NCBI GenBank assembly: GCA_028689665.1
Contig: JAQVCR010000012.1
Location: 1-64,000, forward strand
DNA from: Muribaculaceae bacterium
GTDB taxonomy: Bacteria > Bacteroidota > Bacteroidia > Bacteroidales > Muribaculaceae
Length of the DNA: 64,000 nucleotides
Direction of reading: 5' to 3'
The translations under genes and the position numbers were made by a program. Positions 56,966 to 64,000 of the stretch are shown one piece after another; positions within the stretch are counted from its first letter, which is position 1; each line of letters begins with the position of its first letter. Under the pieces are notes generated by a model. The model was given only the letters and a program-made list of their open reading frames with translations. It searched no databases and had not been told where the DNA came from.

Positions 56966-57649
56966 ATGAATATGGAAAAGGACATTATAGAAATGAAAAA
57001 TGCCGAGAATGCCGAAGAAATAATACAAAGAATAAAGTATTTAATCTCGGAAAAAGACATAACCCAAAACGAGTTTGCCGGTCTTGTCGAAATAAATTCG
57101 TCTAATTTATCGAAGCATCTAAATGGTAAATTGCCAATCAACGAATCTCTATTAAATCGCCTAGTGGTAAATCTGGGAGTGTCAAAAGACTGGCTCAAGA
57201 GTGGAGTAGGAGATCCATATCTCTCAACGACATTAGCACCTATAAGCAAAGGGACTCCGGTATATGATATAGATGTAACTGCAGGTCCGCTAACCCGCAC
57301 CCGAATGTTCACCAGTGAAAATATGGTGGGGCTCATAGATATTCCTTCTATCCCCGAAGATTGCAGAGTGGTGAGAGTGAGCGGCGACAGTATGTGTCCG
57401 ATAATAAATAATGGCGATTACATAGCAATACGAGAATTGACAAATCCACAGATGATATTTTGGGGACAGATATATGTTATATTACTCGACGATTACCGAA
57501 TGGTAAAATATGTAAGAAAGCACGACGACCCCGATTTATTGATTTTGCGAAGTGAAAATAATAATTATGATGACATCGAGGTGCCGCGGCGCGATGTAAG
57601 AGATATGATGATGGTTCACAGCGTCATTCATATTGATTCTCGAATGTGA
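56966..57649 (+). CDS. XRE-family regulator with S24 (LexA/CI-like) peptidase domain
   Basis: 227 residues from ATG 56966 (ATG 56972 is also possible). The N-terminal helix-turn-helix (about 20-85; TQNEFAGLVEINSSNLSKHL) is followed by an S24 domain with the Ser-Lys pair: Ser142 in SGDSMCP and Lys181 in MVKYVR. The sequence before the domain (VTAGP near 105) resembles the Ala-Gly cleavage site of LexA/CI proteins. It may be an SOS-type or phage-derived self-cleaving repressor now alone in the chromosome; no phage genes are near. Confidence 0.88.
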   Translation: MNMEKDIIEMKNAENAEEIIQRIKYLISEKDITQNEFAGLVEINSSNLSKHLNGKLPINESLLNRLVVNLGVSKDWLKSGVGDPYLSTTLAPISKGTPVYDIDVTAGPLTRTRMFTSENMVGLIDIPSIPEDCRVVRVSGDSMCPIINNGDYIAIRELTNPQMIFWGQIYVILLDDYRMVKYVRKHDDPDLLILRSENNNYDDIEVPRRDVRDMMMVHSVIHIDSRM

Positions 57650-57696
57650 AAAATAAAATACTGTAATAACTTTGAGCAAAATACTTTAGGAAGTCT

Positions 57697-57704
57697 TATC
57701 TTTG
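57697..57704 (+). promoter_or_regulatory. -7 element of the LRR protein gene
   Basis: TATCTTTG, with TTTG 22 nt upstream (57671-57674), a little wide. That TTTG is itself part of another -7 match (TAACTTTG, 57667-57674). Confidence 0.55.
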
Positions 57705-57727
57705 TAGTATAATTATAGAAGGAATAT

Positions 57728-59212
57728 ATGCTTAGGGAGAAAATTTTAGTAATGATGATTTTAGGGTTTCTTTGTGCCAATGGTGCAGAGTATGATGTAA
57801 CACCCAACAGCCTTGCAACATTAATGAAAGACAACTTGCAAGAAAGTAATTTAGTGCTAAGAGGCACCGTTGACGTAAGAGATTTTAAATTTATCAACGA
57901 TAAGCTTGAAAGCTTGAAAAACCTCGATATATCCGCTGTTTCAGTCGCAGAATATAAAGGAGAAATAGTGTATTTCGGCGAGCTCATTGATTATTCTGCC
58001 AACGAAATACCACCATATAGTTTTTTTGGGAAAGATTACACTTCAGTGATTTTGCCGTCTAATATTCAGGCAATAGGCGAAGGTGCATTTGGAGGTTGCT
58101 CGCAGCTAACCGGGATAGTTTTGCCTAACACTTTAACGACAATAGGTAATTACGCCTTTAGTGATTGCGACAAACTGGCAACCATAGAATTACCATCAAG
58201 TATTACATCGCTAGGACGATTTGCCTTTAATGGCTGTGATAATCTACAACAAGTGATATCGGCATCATCAGCCTCTATTCCATCATATTGTTTTAAAAAT
58301 TGCAAGCAATTAACGAAAGTAGAATTGCCTGCATCGACTACATCGCTGGGAGCAGGAGCATTCAGTGGTTGCAACTTGTTGAGTGAGTTTAATTTTCCTG
58401 AATCTTTAATCAGCCTTGGCGAGGAAGCCTTTAAATCGACTTCGTTGCAAACTGTAGATTTAAGTCTAATCAAATCGCTAAATTCAATAGGAGGGTGGGC
58501 ATTTGCCGATAATTCGTCGTTGCTAAAAGTGATTTTTCCAGAGTCGTTAGCGACCATAGGGCAAGGCGCATTTTTTAATGCAACATCTTTAAACGGCGAT
58601 ACAAGAATACCGCAAGGAGTAACCGAAATTAGCGATTTTCTATTTAATGGTTGCGCATCGGTCAATGTTAAAGAGATGATTCCAGTAGATATAACCACGA
58701 TTGGTAAATATGCATTTGCCGATTGTAATGCAATACAGATATTTACGATACCGTCGGGAGTAAAATTTATTGATGACAACGCATTTCAGAATTGCACATC
58801 ATTAGAAATTCTATACGGGCTTCCCCGAACAGTGCCACAATTAGGAACAGATGTGTTTGTAGGAATTAATCAGCCAACTGTGAGATTGAGAGTGTATGAT
58901 GAGGCCGCCGAGCTGTATAGAGCCGCCGAGCAATGGAAAGAATTTAAAGTAGAGAAAGCCACTTCGTCGGTAATAGTCGAGCGAGACAAAGATGTAAAAG
59001 CCTATTTTGTCAACGATGATTTGGTGATTAGCGCTTACACCGCAATACAAAATGTAATGCTTTACGATGTCGATGGTCATAGTCTTGTCAATGCTGTTAT
59101 AAATAAAGAGCAAACGAGTATTAATACCTCTAATTTCGGAGGAAGTATATACCTGCTATCTATAAAACTAGCAGATAACAATATAATAAGAATCAAATTA
59201 ATAAGACAATAA
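57728..59212 (+). CDS. BspA-type leucine-rich repeat surface protein
   Basis: 494 residues. A signal peptide (about 1-20, MLREKILVMMILGFLCANGA) precedes ten or so LRR_5/BspA repeats of about 23 residues from 95 to 390 (LPNTLTTIGNYAFSDC, LPSSITSLGRFAFNGC and so on). The last 80 residues (IQNVMLYDVDGHSLVNAV, IYLLSIKLADN) look like a type IX sorting domain. BspA proteins bind host matrix proteins or other bacteria in oral Bacteroidota; here adhesion is a guess. It is 6 nt before trmB. Confidence 0.88.
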   Translation: MLREKILVMMILGFLCANGAEYDVTPNSLATLMKDNLQESNLVLRGTVDVRDFKFINDKLESLKNLDISAVSVAEYKGEIVYFGELIDYSANEIPPYSFFGKDYTSVILPSNIQAIGEGAFGGCSQLTGIVLPNTLTTIGNYAFSDCDKLATIELPSSITSLGRFAFNGCDNLQQVISASSASIPSYCFKNCKQLTKVELPASTTSLGAGAFSGCNLLSEFNFPESLISLGEEAFKSTSLQTVDLSLIKSLNSIGGWAFADNSSLLKVIFPESLATIGQGAFFNATSLNGDTRIPQGVTEISDFLFNGCASVNVKEMIPVDITTIGKYAFADCNAIQIFTIPSGVKFIDDNAFQNCTSLEILYGLPRTVPQLGTDVFVGINQPTVRLRVYDEAAELYRAAEQWKEFKVEKATSSVIVERDKDVKAYFVNDDLVISAYTAIQNVMLYDVDGHSLVNAVINKEQTSINTSNFGGSIYLLSIKLADNNIIRIKLIRQ

Positions 59213-59218
59213 TATTAA

Positions 59219-59992
59219 ATGGGTAAAAATAAATTAAAAAAGTTTGCCGAGATGGAAACATTCGACAATGTATTCCAATATCCCTTTGCGACACTTCAAG
59301 ACAAAGGATTTCCATTAAAAGGCAAATGGCAAAGCGACTTTTTTAAAAATAATAATCCGATAGTGCTAGAGCTAGGGTGCGGAAAAGGTGAATATGCAGT
59401 AGGTCTTGCAAGAAAATTCAGCGATTATAATTTTATAGGAGTCGACATAAAAGGAGCAAGAATGTGGACCGGAGCGAAGCAAGCAGTAGAACAAGGGCTT
59501 AAAAATGTAGCTTTTCTTCGTACCAATATCGAGTTGATAGCCCATTTTTTCGAGTCAGGAGAAGTATCTGAAATATGGATAACATTTCCCGATCCCCAAA
59601 TGAAAAAGGTAACCAAGCGGCTTACGTCGACACGATTTATGGAGCTTTATCGTCAAATCTTGAAGCCGGAAGGGCTGGTGCATTTAAAGACCGACAGCCC
59701 GTTTCTTTATACTTACACCGATGCGATGGTGAGCTTAAATAGACTGGAAACGCTCGTAAATACCGACGATTTATATCATTCAGGGCTAGCCGATGATATA
59801 CTAGAAATCAGAACATTCTATGAACAGCAATGGCTCGATCGCGGACTTACAATAAAATATATTAAGTTTAAGCTCGACCACACAACAGAACTCAGCGAGC
59901 CAGAAATAGAGATTGAAGAAGATACATATCGCAGCTTTTCACGAGGCTATATTCAATGTCCACAATTATTAATCGAACAAGAAGAAAAATAA
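59219..59992 (+). CDS. trmB: tRNA (guanine-N7-)-methyltransferase
   Basis: 257 residues. TrmB methylates G46 in the variable loop of many tRNAs with SAM. The SAM motif [15 protein letters not shown] is near 45, the catalytic block [12 protein letters not shown] near 118, and [10 protein letters not shown] near 157. The N-terminal extension of about 40 residues is common in Bacteroidota. It is followed after 5 nt by the Mrp gene. Confidence 0.95.
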   Translation: MGKNKLKKFAEMETFDNVFQYPFATLQDKGFPLKGKWQSDFFKNNNPIVLELGCGKGEYAVGLARKFSDYNFIGVDIKGARMWTGAKQAVEQGLKNVAFLRTNIELIAHFFESGEVSEIWITFPDPQMKKVTKRLTSTRFMELYRQILKPEGLVHLKTDSPFLYTYTDAMVSLNRLETLVNTDDLYHSGLADDILEIRTFYEQQWLDRGLTIKYIKFKLDHTTELSEPEIEIEEDTYRSFSRGYIQCPQLLIEQEEK

Positions 59993-59997
59993 CAGAA

Positions 59998-61101
59998 ATG
60001 GAACAATTATATCCGCAATTAATAATAGATGCACTAAAACATGTGCGCTATCCCGGTAATGGGAAAGACATAGTAGAAAATTCTATGGTAGAAGATGACA
60101 TTCGTATTGAAGGAAACAAAGTGTCGTTTTCATTAATTTTTCAGAAGTCAACCGATCCATTCATAAAATCGGTTGTAAAGGCAGCAGAGACTGCAATCCT
60201 AACATATATTAGCGATGAAGTGGATATAAAGGGAAATATTGCAGTAAAGACAGTAGCTAATATCCCGGATAAACCGGCAAAATTGCTTCCCGGAGTAAAA
60301 AATATAATAGGCGTGTCGTCGGGAAAAGGCGGAGTCGGAAAGTCGACTATTGCGTCTAATCTGGCAGTGTCATTAGCTGCCGAAGGCTATAAAGTAGGGT
60401 TACTCGATGCCGATATTTTCGGTCCATCAGTTCCAAAAATGTTTGGGGTAGAAGATTCACCCGTCTATATGGAACAAGTAGAAGGTCGTAATTTAATAGT
60501 ACCGGTAGAAAAATATGGAGTAAAACTTCTTTCGATAGGATTCCTTGTAGATAAGAATAATGCAGTGTTGTGGCGCGGAGGAATGGCAAGTAATGCGTTA
60601 AAGCAACTAATAGGCGAGGCAAACTGGGGCGAGCTTGATTATTTCGTAATAGATATGCCTCCCGGAACGAGCGATATTCATCTTACCTTAGTGCAGACAC
60701 TGGCAATAACCGGGGCAATAGTAGTGAGTACGCCTCAAGAAGTAGCCCTTGCCGATGCGCGCAAAGGAATAAGTATGTTCCTCGGCAATAAAGTGAATGT
60801 GCCAATTCTTGGGTTGGTAGAGAATATGTCGTGGTTTACGCCTGCTGAGCACCCTGAAGAGCGATATTACATCTTTGGAAACGGAGGCGGCAAGAAGCTG
60901 GCAAGCGAGCTTGAAGTAGAATTGTTGGGGCAGATACCACTAGTAGCAGGAATCTGCGAAGGTGGCGATGCCGGTGTTCCTGTATCGTTGACAAATAGTG
61001 TTTCGGGCGAATCATTTAGAGCATTGGCTCGCAAGACAGTCGAGGCATTAGAGCGACGCAATAATTCATTGCCCCCCACCGAGAAGGTAGAAACACATTA
61101 A
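59998..61101 (+). CDS. Mrp/NBP35 family iron-sulfur carrier ATPase
   Basis: 367 residues from ATG 59998; an earlier ATG (59956) lies within trmB and its 14 extra residues are not conserved. The N-terminal DUF59 (MIP18-like) domain (about 5-95) is followed by a ParA/MinD-type ATPase with the deviant P-loop GKGGVGKST at 109-117 and DMPPGTSDIHLT near 222. It carries Fe-S clusters to apoproteins. The C-terminal CxxC of many Mrp proteins is not seen; one Cys remains in AGICEGG. Its stop lies 12 bp from that of the convergent ROK gene. Confidence 0.93.
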   Translation: MEQLYPQLIIDALKHVRYPGNGKDIVENSMVEDDIRIEGNKVSFSLIFQKSTDPFIKSVVKAAETAILTYISDEVDIKGNIAVKTVANIPDKPAKLLPGVKNIIGVSSGKGGVGKSTIASNLAVSLAAEGYKVGLLDADIFGPSVPKMFGVEDSPVYMEQVEGRNLIVPVEKYGVKLLSIGFLVDKNNAVLWRGGMASNALKQLIGEANWGELDYFVIDMPPGTSDIHLTLVQTLAITGAIVVSTPQEVALADARKGISMFLGNKVNVPILGLVENMSWFTPAEHPEERYYIFGNGGGKKLASELEVELLGQIPLVAGICEGGDAGVPVSLTNSVSGESFRALARKTVEALERRNNSLPPTEKVETH

Positions 61102-61113
61102 TAATATAATATA

Positions 61114-62322
61114 TTAGTCTTCAAATAGGCGGCTGCGTGCAATCATACAGGCGCCTATAATTCCGGCACGGTCTTTCAGACTAGATGTAACGATAGCCGA
61201 ATCTTTATTAACAAGGTTAAGAGAGTGCTTGCGTACAGCAGTTCTAATAGGCTGAGTAAGATAGTCGCCTGTGAGCGAAAGCACCCCCCCAATAATTACT
61301 AATTCGGGGTTAAAAACATTAATCAAACCAGCCACCTGTTTACCTAATTGGTAGCCGATATCTTCTATAATTTCGATACACAGAGTATCTTCTTTGTTTA
61401 CCGCATCGATAATAGTTTCAAGCGAAATAGCATTTTTATCTTTATTGAAAGCCTTCGACAGAATAGAATTTTCGCCATTGCTTATTCTTTCGGCAAGCTT
61501 GCGATGTAATGCGCTACCCGAAGTTTCGGTTTCAAGGCATCCTTTTTTCCCACAGTGGCATATAATTTCGTTATCATATACCGGAGTGTGTCCAAATTCG
61601 CCGGCAAACCCCGATTTACCCGCATAAATTTTGCCATCGATCACAATACCAAGCCCAAGTCCCCAATTAATATTAAGGAAAAGTATATTTTTCTCCCCCT
61701 TTACGTGTCCGCGAAGAAGCTCGCCATAAGTCATGGCACGAGTGTCGTTGTCGATACTCACACGATAGCCTAATTTATTCGATAAAACTTCGGTAAGAGG
61801 TAATTCGCCAAAGTTGAACCAGCTATAGCTATATCCCGACTCCGGATTAACACGTCCCGATACGTTGATATTAATATTAAGAATTTTCTCTTTGTCCAGA
61901 TCCAGACTATCAATAAAACCTTTAATGACAGTGCATAAGTTTTCAAGTCCGGCAACCGTATTTTCGAAAGTGTAAGGCACATTCAATTTTTTTTCTATCA
62001 TATCGCCATTGAAATTAATCAATCCGATATTGATAGCAAAACGCTTTATATCAACACCAATAAAGTAGCCCGATTCGGGGTTAAGCCCATAAAGACACGG
62101 ATGACGCCCCCCCCCTGTTTCTAATTTACCATATATATTAAGGTATCCATCGGCACACATCTCGTCGATAAATTTAGTAACCGTAGGTACACTTAGATCT
62201 AATTCTTTAGATAAGTCGGTGATAGTAGAACTCCCATTATGTATATAATGAGTGATAATGCGTTTTTTGATAAGGGCACTTTTGCTACCTTTTTCTATTT
62301 CTTTAAGAAGGTGTTGTGTCAT
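61114..62322 (-). CDS. ROK-family transcriptional regulator
   Basis: 402 residues. The N-terminal winged HTH (about 15-75) precedes a ROK sugar-kinase-like domain with the zinc-binding cluster CHCGKKGCLE (near 256-265) and the sugar-binding EFGHTP. The catalytic Asp is in the DNDTRAM block (near 191), so it could be a kinase, a repressor, or both. ROK regulators answer to sugars such as GlcNAc, xylose or glucose. The turn TGGGR (residues 69-73) is encoded by nine G in a row; a one-base slip there would destroy the frame after residue 72. It diverges from the FAD oxidoreductase gene, its likely target. A -7 element TATCTTTG lies at 62355-62348 (minus). Confidence 0.9.
   Translation of the reverse strand: MTQHLLKEIEKGSKSALIKKRIITHYIHNGSSTITDLSKELDLSVPTVTKFIDEMCADGYLNIYGKLETGGGRHPCLYGLNPESGYFIGVDIKRFAINIGLINFNGDMIEKKLNVPYTFENTVAGLENLCTVIKGFIDSLDLDKEKILNININVSGRVNPESGYSYSWFNFGELPLTEVLSNKLGYRVSIDNDTRAMTYGELLRGHVKGEKNILFLNINWGLGLGIVIDGKIYAGKSGFAGEFGHTPVYDNEIICHCGKKGCLETETSGSALHRKLAERISNGENSILSKAFNKDKNAISLETIIDAVNKEDTLCIEIIEDIGYQLGKQVAGLINVFNPELVIIGGVLSLTGDYLTQPIRTAVRKHSLNLVNKDSAIVTSSLKDRAGIIGACMIARSRLFED
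62107..62115 (-). repeat. Nine-G homopolymer inside the ROK gene
   Basis: Nine C on the plus strand (nine G on the coding strand), in an AT-rich genome, in codons 70-72 of the gene. A second, seven-G tract is at 61284-61290 near the 3' end of the same gene. Such tracts are slippage-prone. Confidence 0.95.
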
Positions 62323-62641
62323 ACTGCCATTTTGTTTCGATTTATGACAAAGATAATAAATACTTTAATAAATACTATATGATAAATAAACAATTAACAA
62401 AGTTTGGACTAAATAAATTAATTAAAATAGCTCATAAACACATCGTTATTATTTTTTAACGTGGCGTAATAATGCGTCTAGGAGTAGCTCTCGTAAAGAT
62501 TTTTTACAATTTAAAATAAAAATTAGGTTATATAAATTAGAAACTTGATAAAATAATTTATTAAATAGCACAAACTTTTTAAAAGAATGCTTATATTTGT
62601 CGCATATTTATCATTTTTCTAATCGATCAATACCAATAGTG
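62323..62641. other. Divergent region between the ROK and FAD oxidoreductase genes
   Basis: It holds a minus-strand -7 element for the ROK gene (TATCTTTG, 62355-62348) and a plus-strand one for the oxidoreductase (TATATTTG, 62592-62599). Neither has a proper -33 TTTG, which is compatible with regulator-dependent expression. No hairpin, ORF or clear operator palindrome was recognised. Confidence 0.55.
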
Positions 62642-64000
62642 ATGAAAGTGAGTATTTTTTCAAGGGCAAGTTTAGTTTATATAATAATAGGTGTATTTGT
62701 GGTTATATCATGGGTACCGGTTAATTCACGTACCCGTGATATAGACCTTTTAGTAGTAGGAGGAGGGGCAAGTGGCGTAACAGCCGCCGTTCAAGCCTCA
62801 CGAATGGGAGTAAAAACGATGATAGTCGAAGAGACATCGTGGCTGGGCGGAATGCTCACCAGTGCAGGTGTAAGTGCCATAGATGGCAACTATAATTTAC
62901 CCGGAGGTCTGTGGGGTGAATTTAAAAATGAATTATCAAAATATTATGGAGGTTTAGACTCTTTGAAAACAGGCTGGGTAAGCAATGTTCAATTTGAGCC
63001 CTCGGTAGGAAATAAGATTCTACATAAATTAGTATCGAGAGAAAAACATATCGAGCTATATAAAAACAGCATTCTACAATCACTAAATAAAGAAAACGAC
63101 AAATGGACAGCATCGTTTAAAGATGCTAATGGCGAGTTGATAATAGTAAAAGCAAAACTAGTGATAGATGCTACCGAGCTAGGCGATGTAGCTAAGCTCG
63201 CCGGAGTGAAGTATGATATAGGAATGGAGTCGAAAGAAATGACAGGCGAAGAAATTGCGCCCGAAGCTTCAAATAATATAGTCCAAGACCTCACCTACGT
63301 GGCAGTGCTAAAAGACTATGGCAAAGATGTGAGCATCGCATGCCCCGAAGGATATAATCCGGCAGAATTTTTGTGTGCGTGCAGCAATTCGTTGTGTGTC
63401 AATCCCAAAGAGCCCGATCGCGTATGGTCGAAGGATATGATGATAACCTACGGAAAACTACCCAACAATAAATATATGATCAATTGGCCTATCGAAGGCA
63501 ATGACTATTATATCAATCTAATCGAGATGAGCCGAAGTGAGCGCGAAGAAGCACTAAAGGCAGCAAAGAACTACACAATGTGTTTTGTCTATTTCTTGCA
63601 GCACGAATTAGGCTTTAAGAATCTTGGGCTTGCCGATGACGAATTTCCGACAGCCGACCTAATGCCGATGATTCCATATCACCGCGAAAGCCGACGAATT
63701 CATGGCTTGACACGGTTCTCACTGAATCATGTAAGCGACCCCTATACACAAGAGCAACCACTATATCGCACCTGCATTGCAGTTGGCGACTATCCTGTAG
63801 ATCATCATCACACACGCTATCATGGATATGAAGACCTTCCACGATTATATTTTCACCCAATACCATCATTCGGCTTACCAATGGGGACTCTTATCCCACA
63901 AGATGTTGAAGATTTTATTGTGGCAGAGAAATCTATTTCGGTATCAAATATTATAAACGGAAGTACACGTCTTCAGCCGGTAGTGTTACAGATAGGGCAA
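62642..64000 (+). CDS. FAD-dependent oxidoreductase, partial (runs off the window)
   Basis: 453 codons from ATG 62642 without a stop; the 3' end is outside the window. A hydrophobic signal or anchor segment (about 8-24) is followed by the dinucleotide-binding motif LLVVGGGASGVTAAVQASR (near 38-56), then EETSWLGGMLTSAG, all typical of the FAD-dependent oxidoreductase family PF12831. Further family blocks are DATELGD (near 178) and LPMGTLIP-like GLPMGTLIPQ (near 411). Exported members of this family are often found with glycan-degrading genes in Bacteroidota. The substrate is unknown; the divergent ROK regulator points to a sugar-related role. Confidence 0.88.
   Translation, partial: MKVSIFSRASLVYIIIGVFVVISWVPVNSRTRDIDLLVVGGGASGVTAAVQASRMGVKTMIVEETSWLGGMLTSAGVSAIDGNYNLPGGLWGEFKNELSKYYGGLDSLKTGWVSNVQFEPSVGNKILHKLVSREKHIELYKNSILQSLNKENDKWTASFKDANGELIIVKAKLVIDATELGDVAKLAGVKYDIGMESKEMTGEEIAPEASNNIVQDLTYVAVLKDYGKDVSIACPEGYNPAEFLCACSNSLCVNPKEPDRVWSKDMMITYGKLPNNKYMINWPIEGNDYYINLIEMSRSEREEALKAAKNYTMCFVYFLQHELGFKNLGLADDEFPTADLMPMIPYHRESRRIHGLTRFSLNHVSDPYTQEQPLYRTCIAVGDYPVDHHHTRYHGYEDLPRLYFHPIPSFGLPMGTLIPQDVEDFIVAEKSISVSNIINGSTRLQPVVLQIGQ

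Noticed and set aside
56966-57649. Prophage marker (S24 repressor)
   Set aside because: No integrase, structural genes or attachment sites are near; neighbours are housekeeping genes.

Overview
The window reads as chromosomal DNA of a member of the Bacteroidales (phylum Bacteroidota), perhaps close to the Muribaculaceae/Porphyromonadaceae. The evidence is consistent: AT-rich DNA, weak Shine-Dalgarno sites, and promoters of the Bacteroidota type (TTTG, about 19-21 nt, then TAnnTTTG). Lineage-typical families are present: GH3-like adenylase, DUF2723, DUF3857/transglutaminase, DUF4254, DUF1343/NamZ, and secreted proteins with type IX secretion C-terminal domains. No rRNA, CRISPR array, insertion sequence or prophage was seen.

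Layout. 1-2981: a secreted phosphodiester glycosidase bracketed by two direct arrays of a 77-bp repeat; each unit carries a Bacteroidota-type promoter and a palindrome. 3006-5494: metG, then a likely structured small RNA. 5495-8945: an envelope operon (acyltransferase, sigma-54 activator, LptE, TPR protein). 9109-14460: a 1783-residue soluble histidine kinase with about twelve PAS modules. 14511-19588: queG, a polysaccharide deacetylase and a DUF2723 membrane protein, all on the minus strand. 20063-22530: an outer-membrane barrel protein and a fibronectin-type surface protein, convergent. 22672-29271: a tripartite RND efflux operon ending in an lpxA paralogue. 29456-31030: cmk-ispH. 31361-34295: GH3 family protein and alkaline phosphatase. 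34548-38776: DUF177-rpmF-fabH, then era-der. 38829-41171: dedA, DUF47 and a phosphate transporter. 41263-44662: a small secreted protein and a decayed, chimeric DUF3857/transglutaminase gene. 44734-47319: a membrane AraC regulator, a structured leader or small RNA, and an alpha-1,2-fucosyltransferase. 47326-50895: an operon of NamZ muramidase, sodium symporter and WYL regulator, plausibly for MurNAc scavenging. 51127-51419: tRNA-Ser(GGA) and tRNA-Gly(CCC). 51483-55575: envelope operon (DUF4254, GT9, HAD phosphatase, histidine kinase, lipoprotein). 55656-61101: RNase H, aroK, S24 repressor-like regulator, BspA-type LRR protein, trmB and an Mrp ATPase. 61114-64000: a ROK regulator diverging from an FAD oxidoreductase that runs off the window.

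How it fits together. Most of the window is core housekeeping (translation, isoprenoid, fatty acid, ribosome assembly, queuosine, shikimate) mixed with envelope functions (LPS transport and synthesis, efflux, surface proteins, peptidoglycan salvage). The least ordinary parts are the 77-bp promoter-bearing repeats around 252-2693, two structured non-coding segments (5193-5363 and 46196-46356), the chimeric DUF3857 gene with three lesions, the NamZ-symporter-WYL operon, and a nine-G tract inside the ROK regulator gene. Functions are assigned by reading motifs only; no database search was run.
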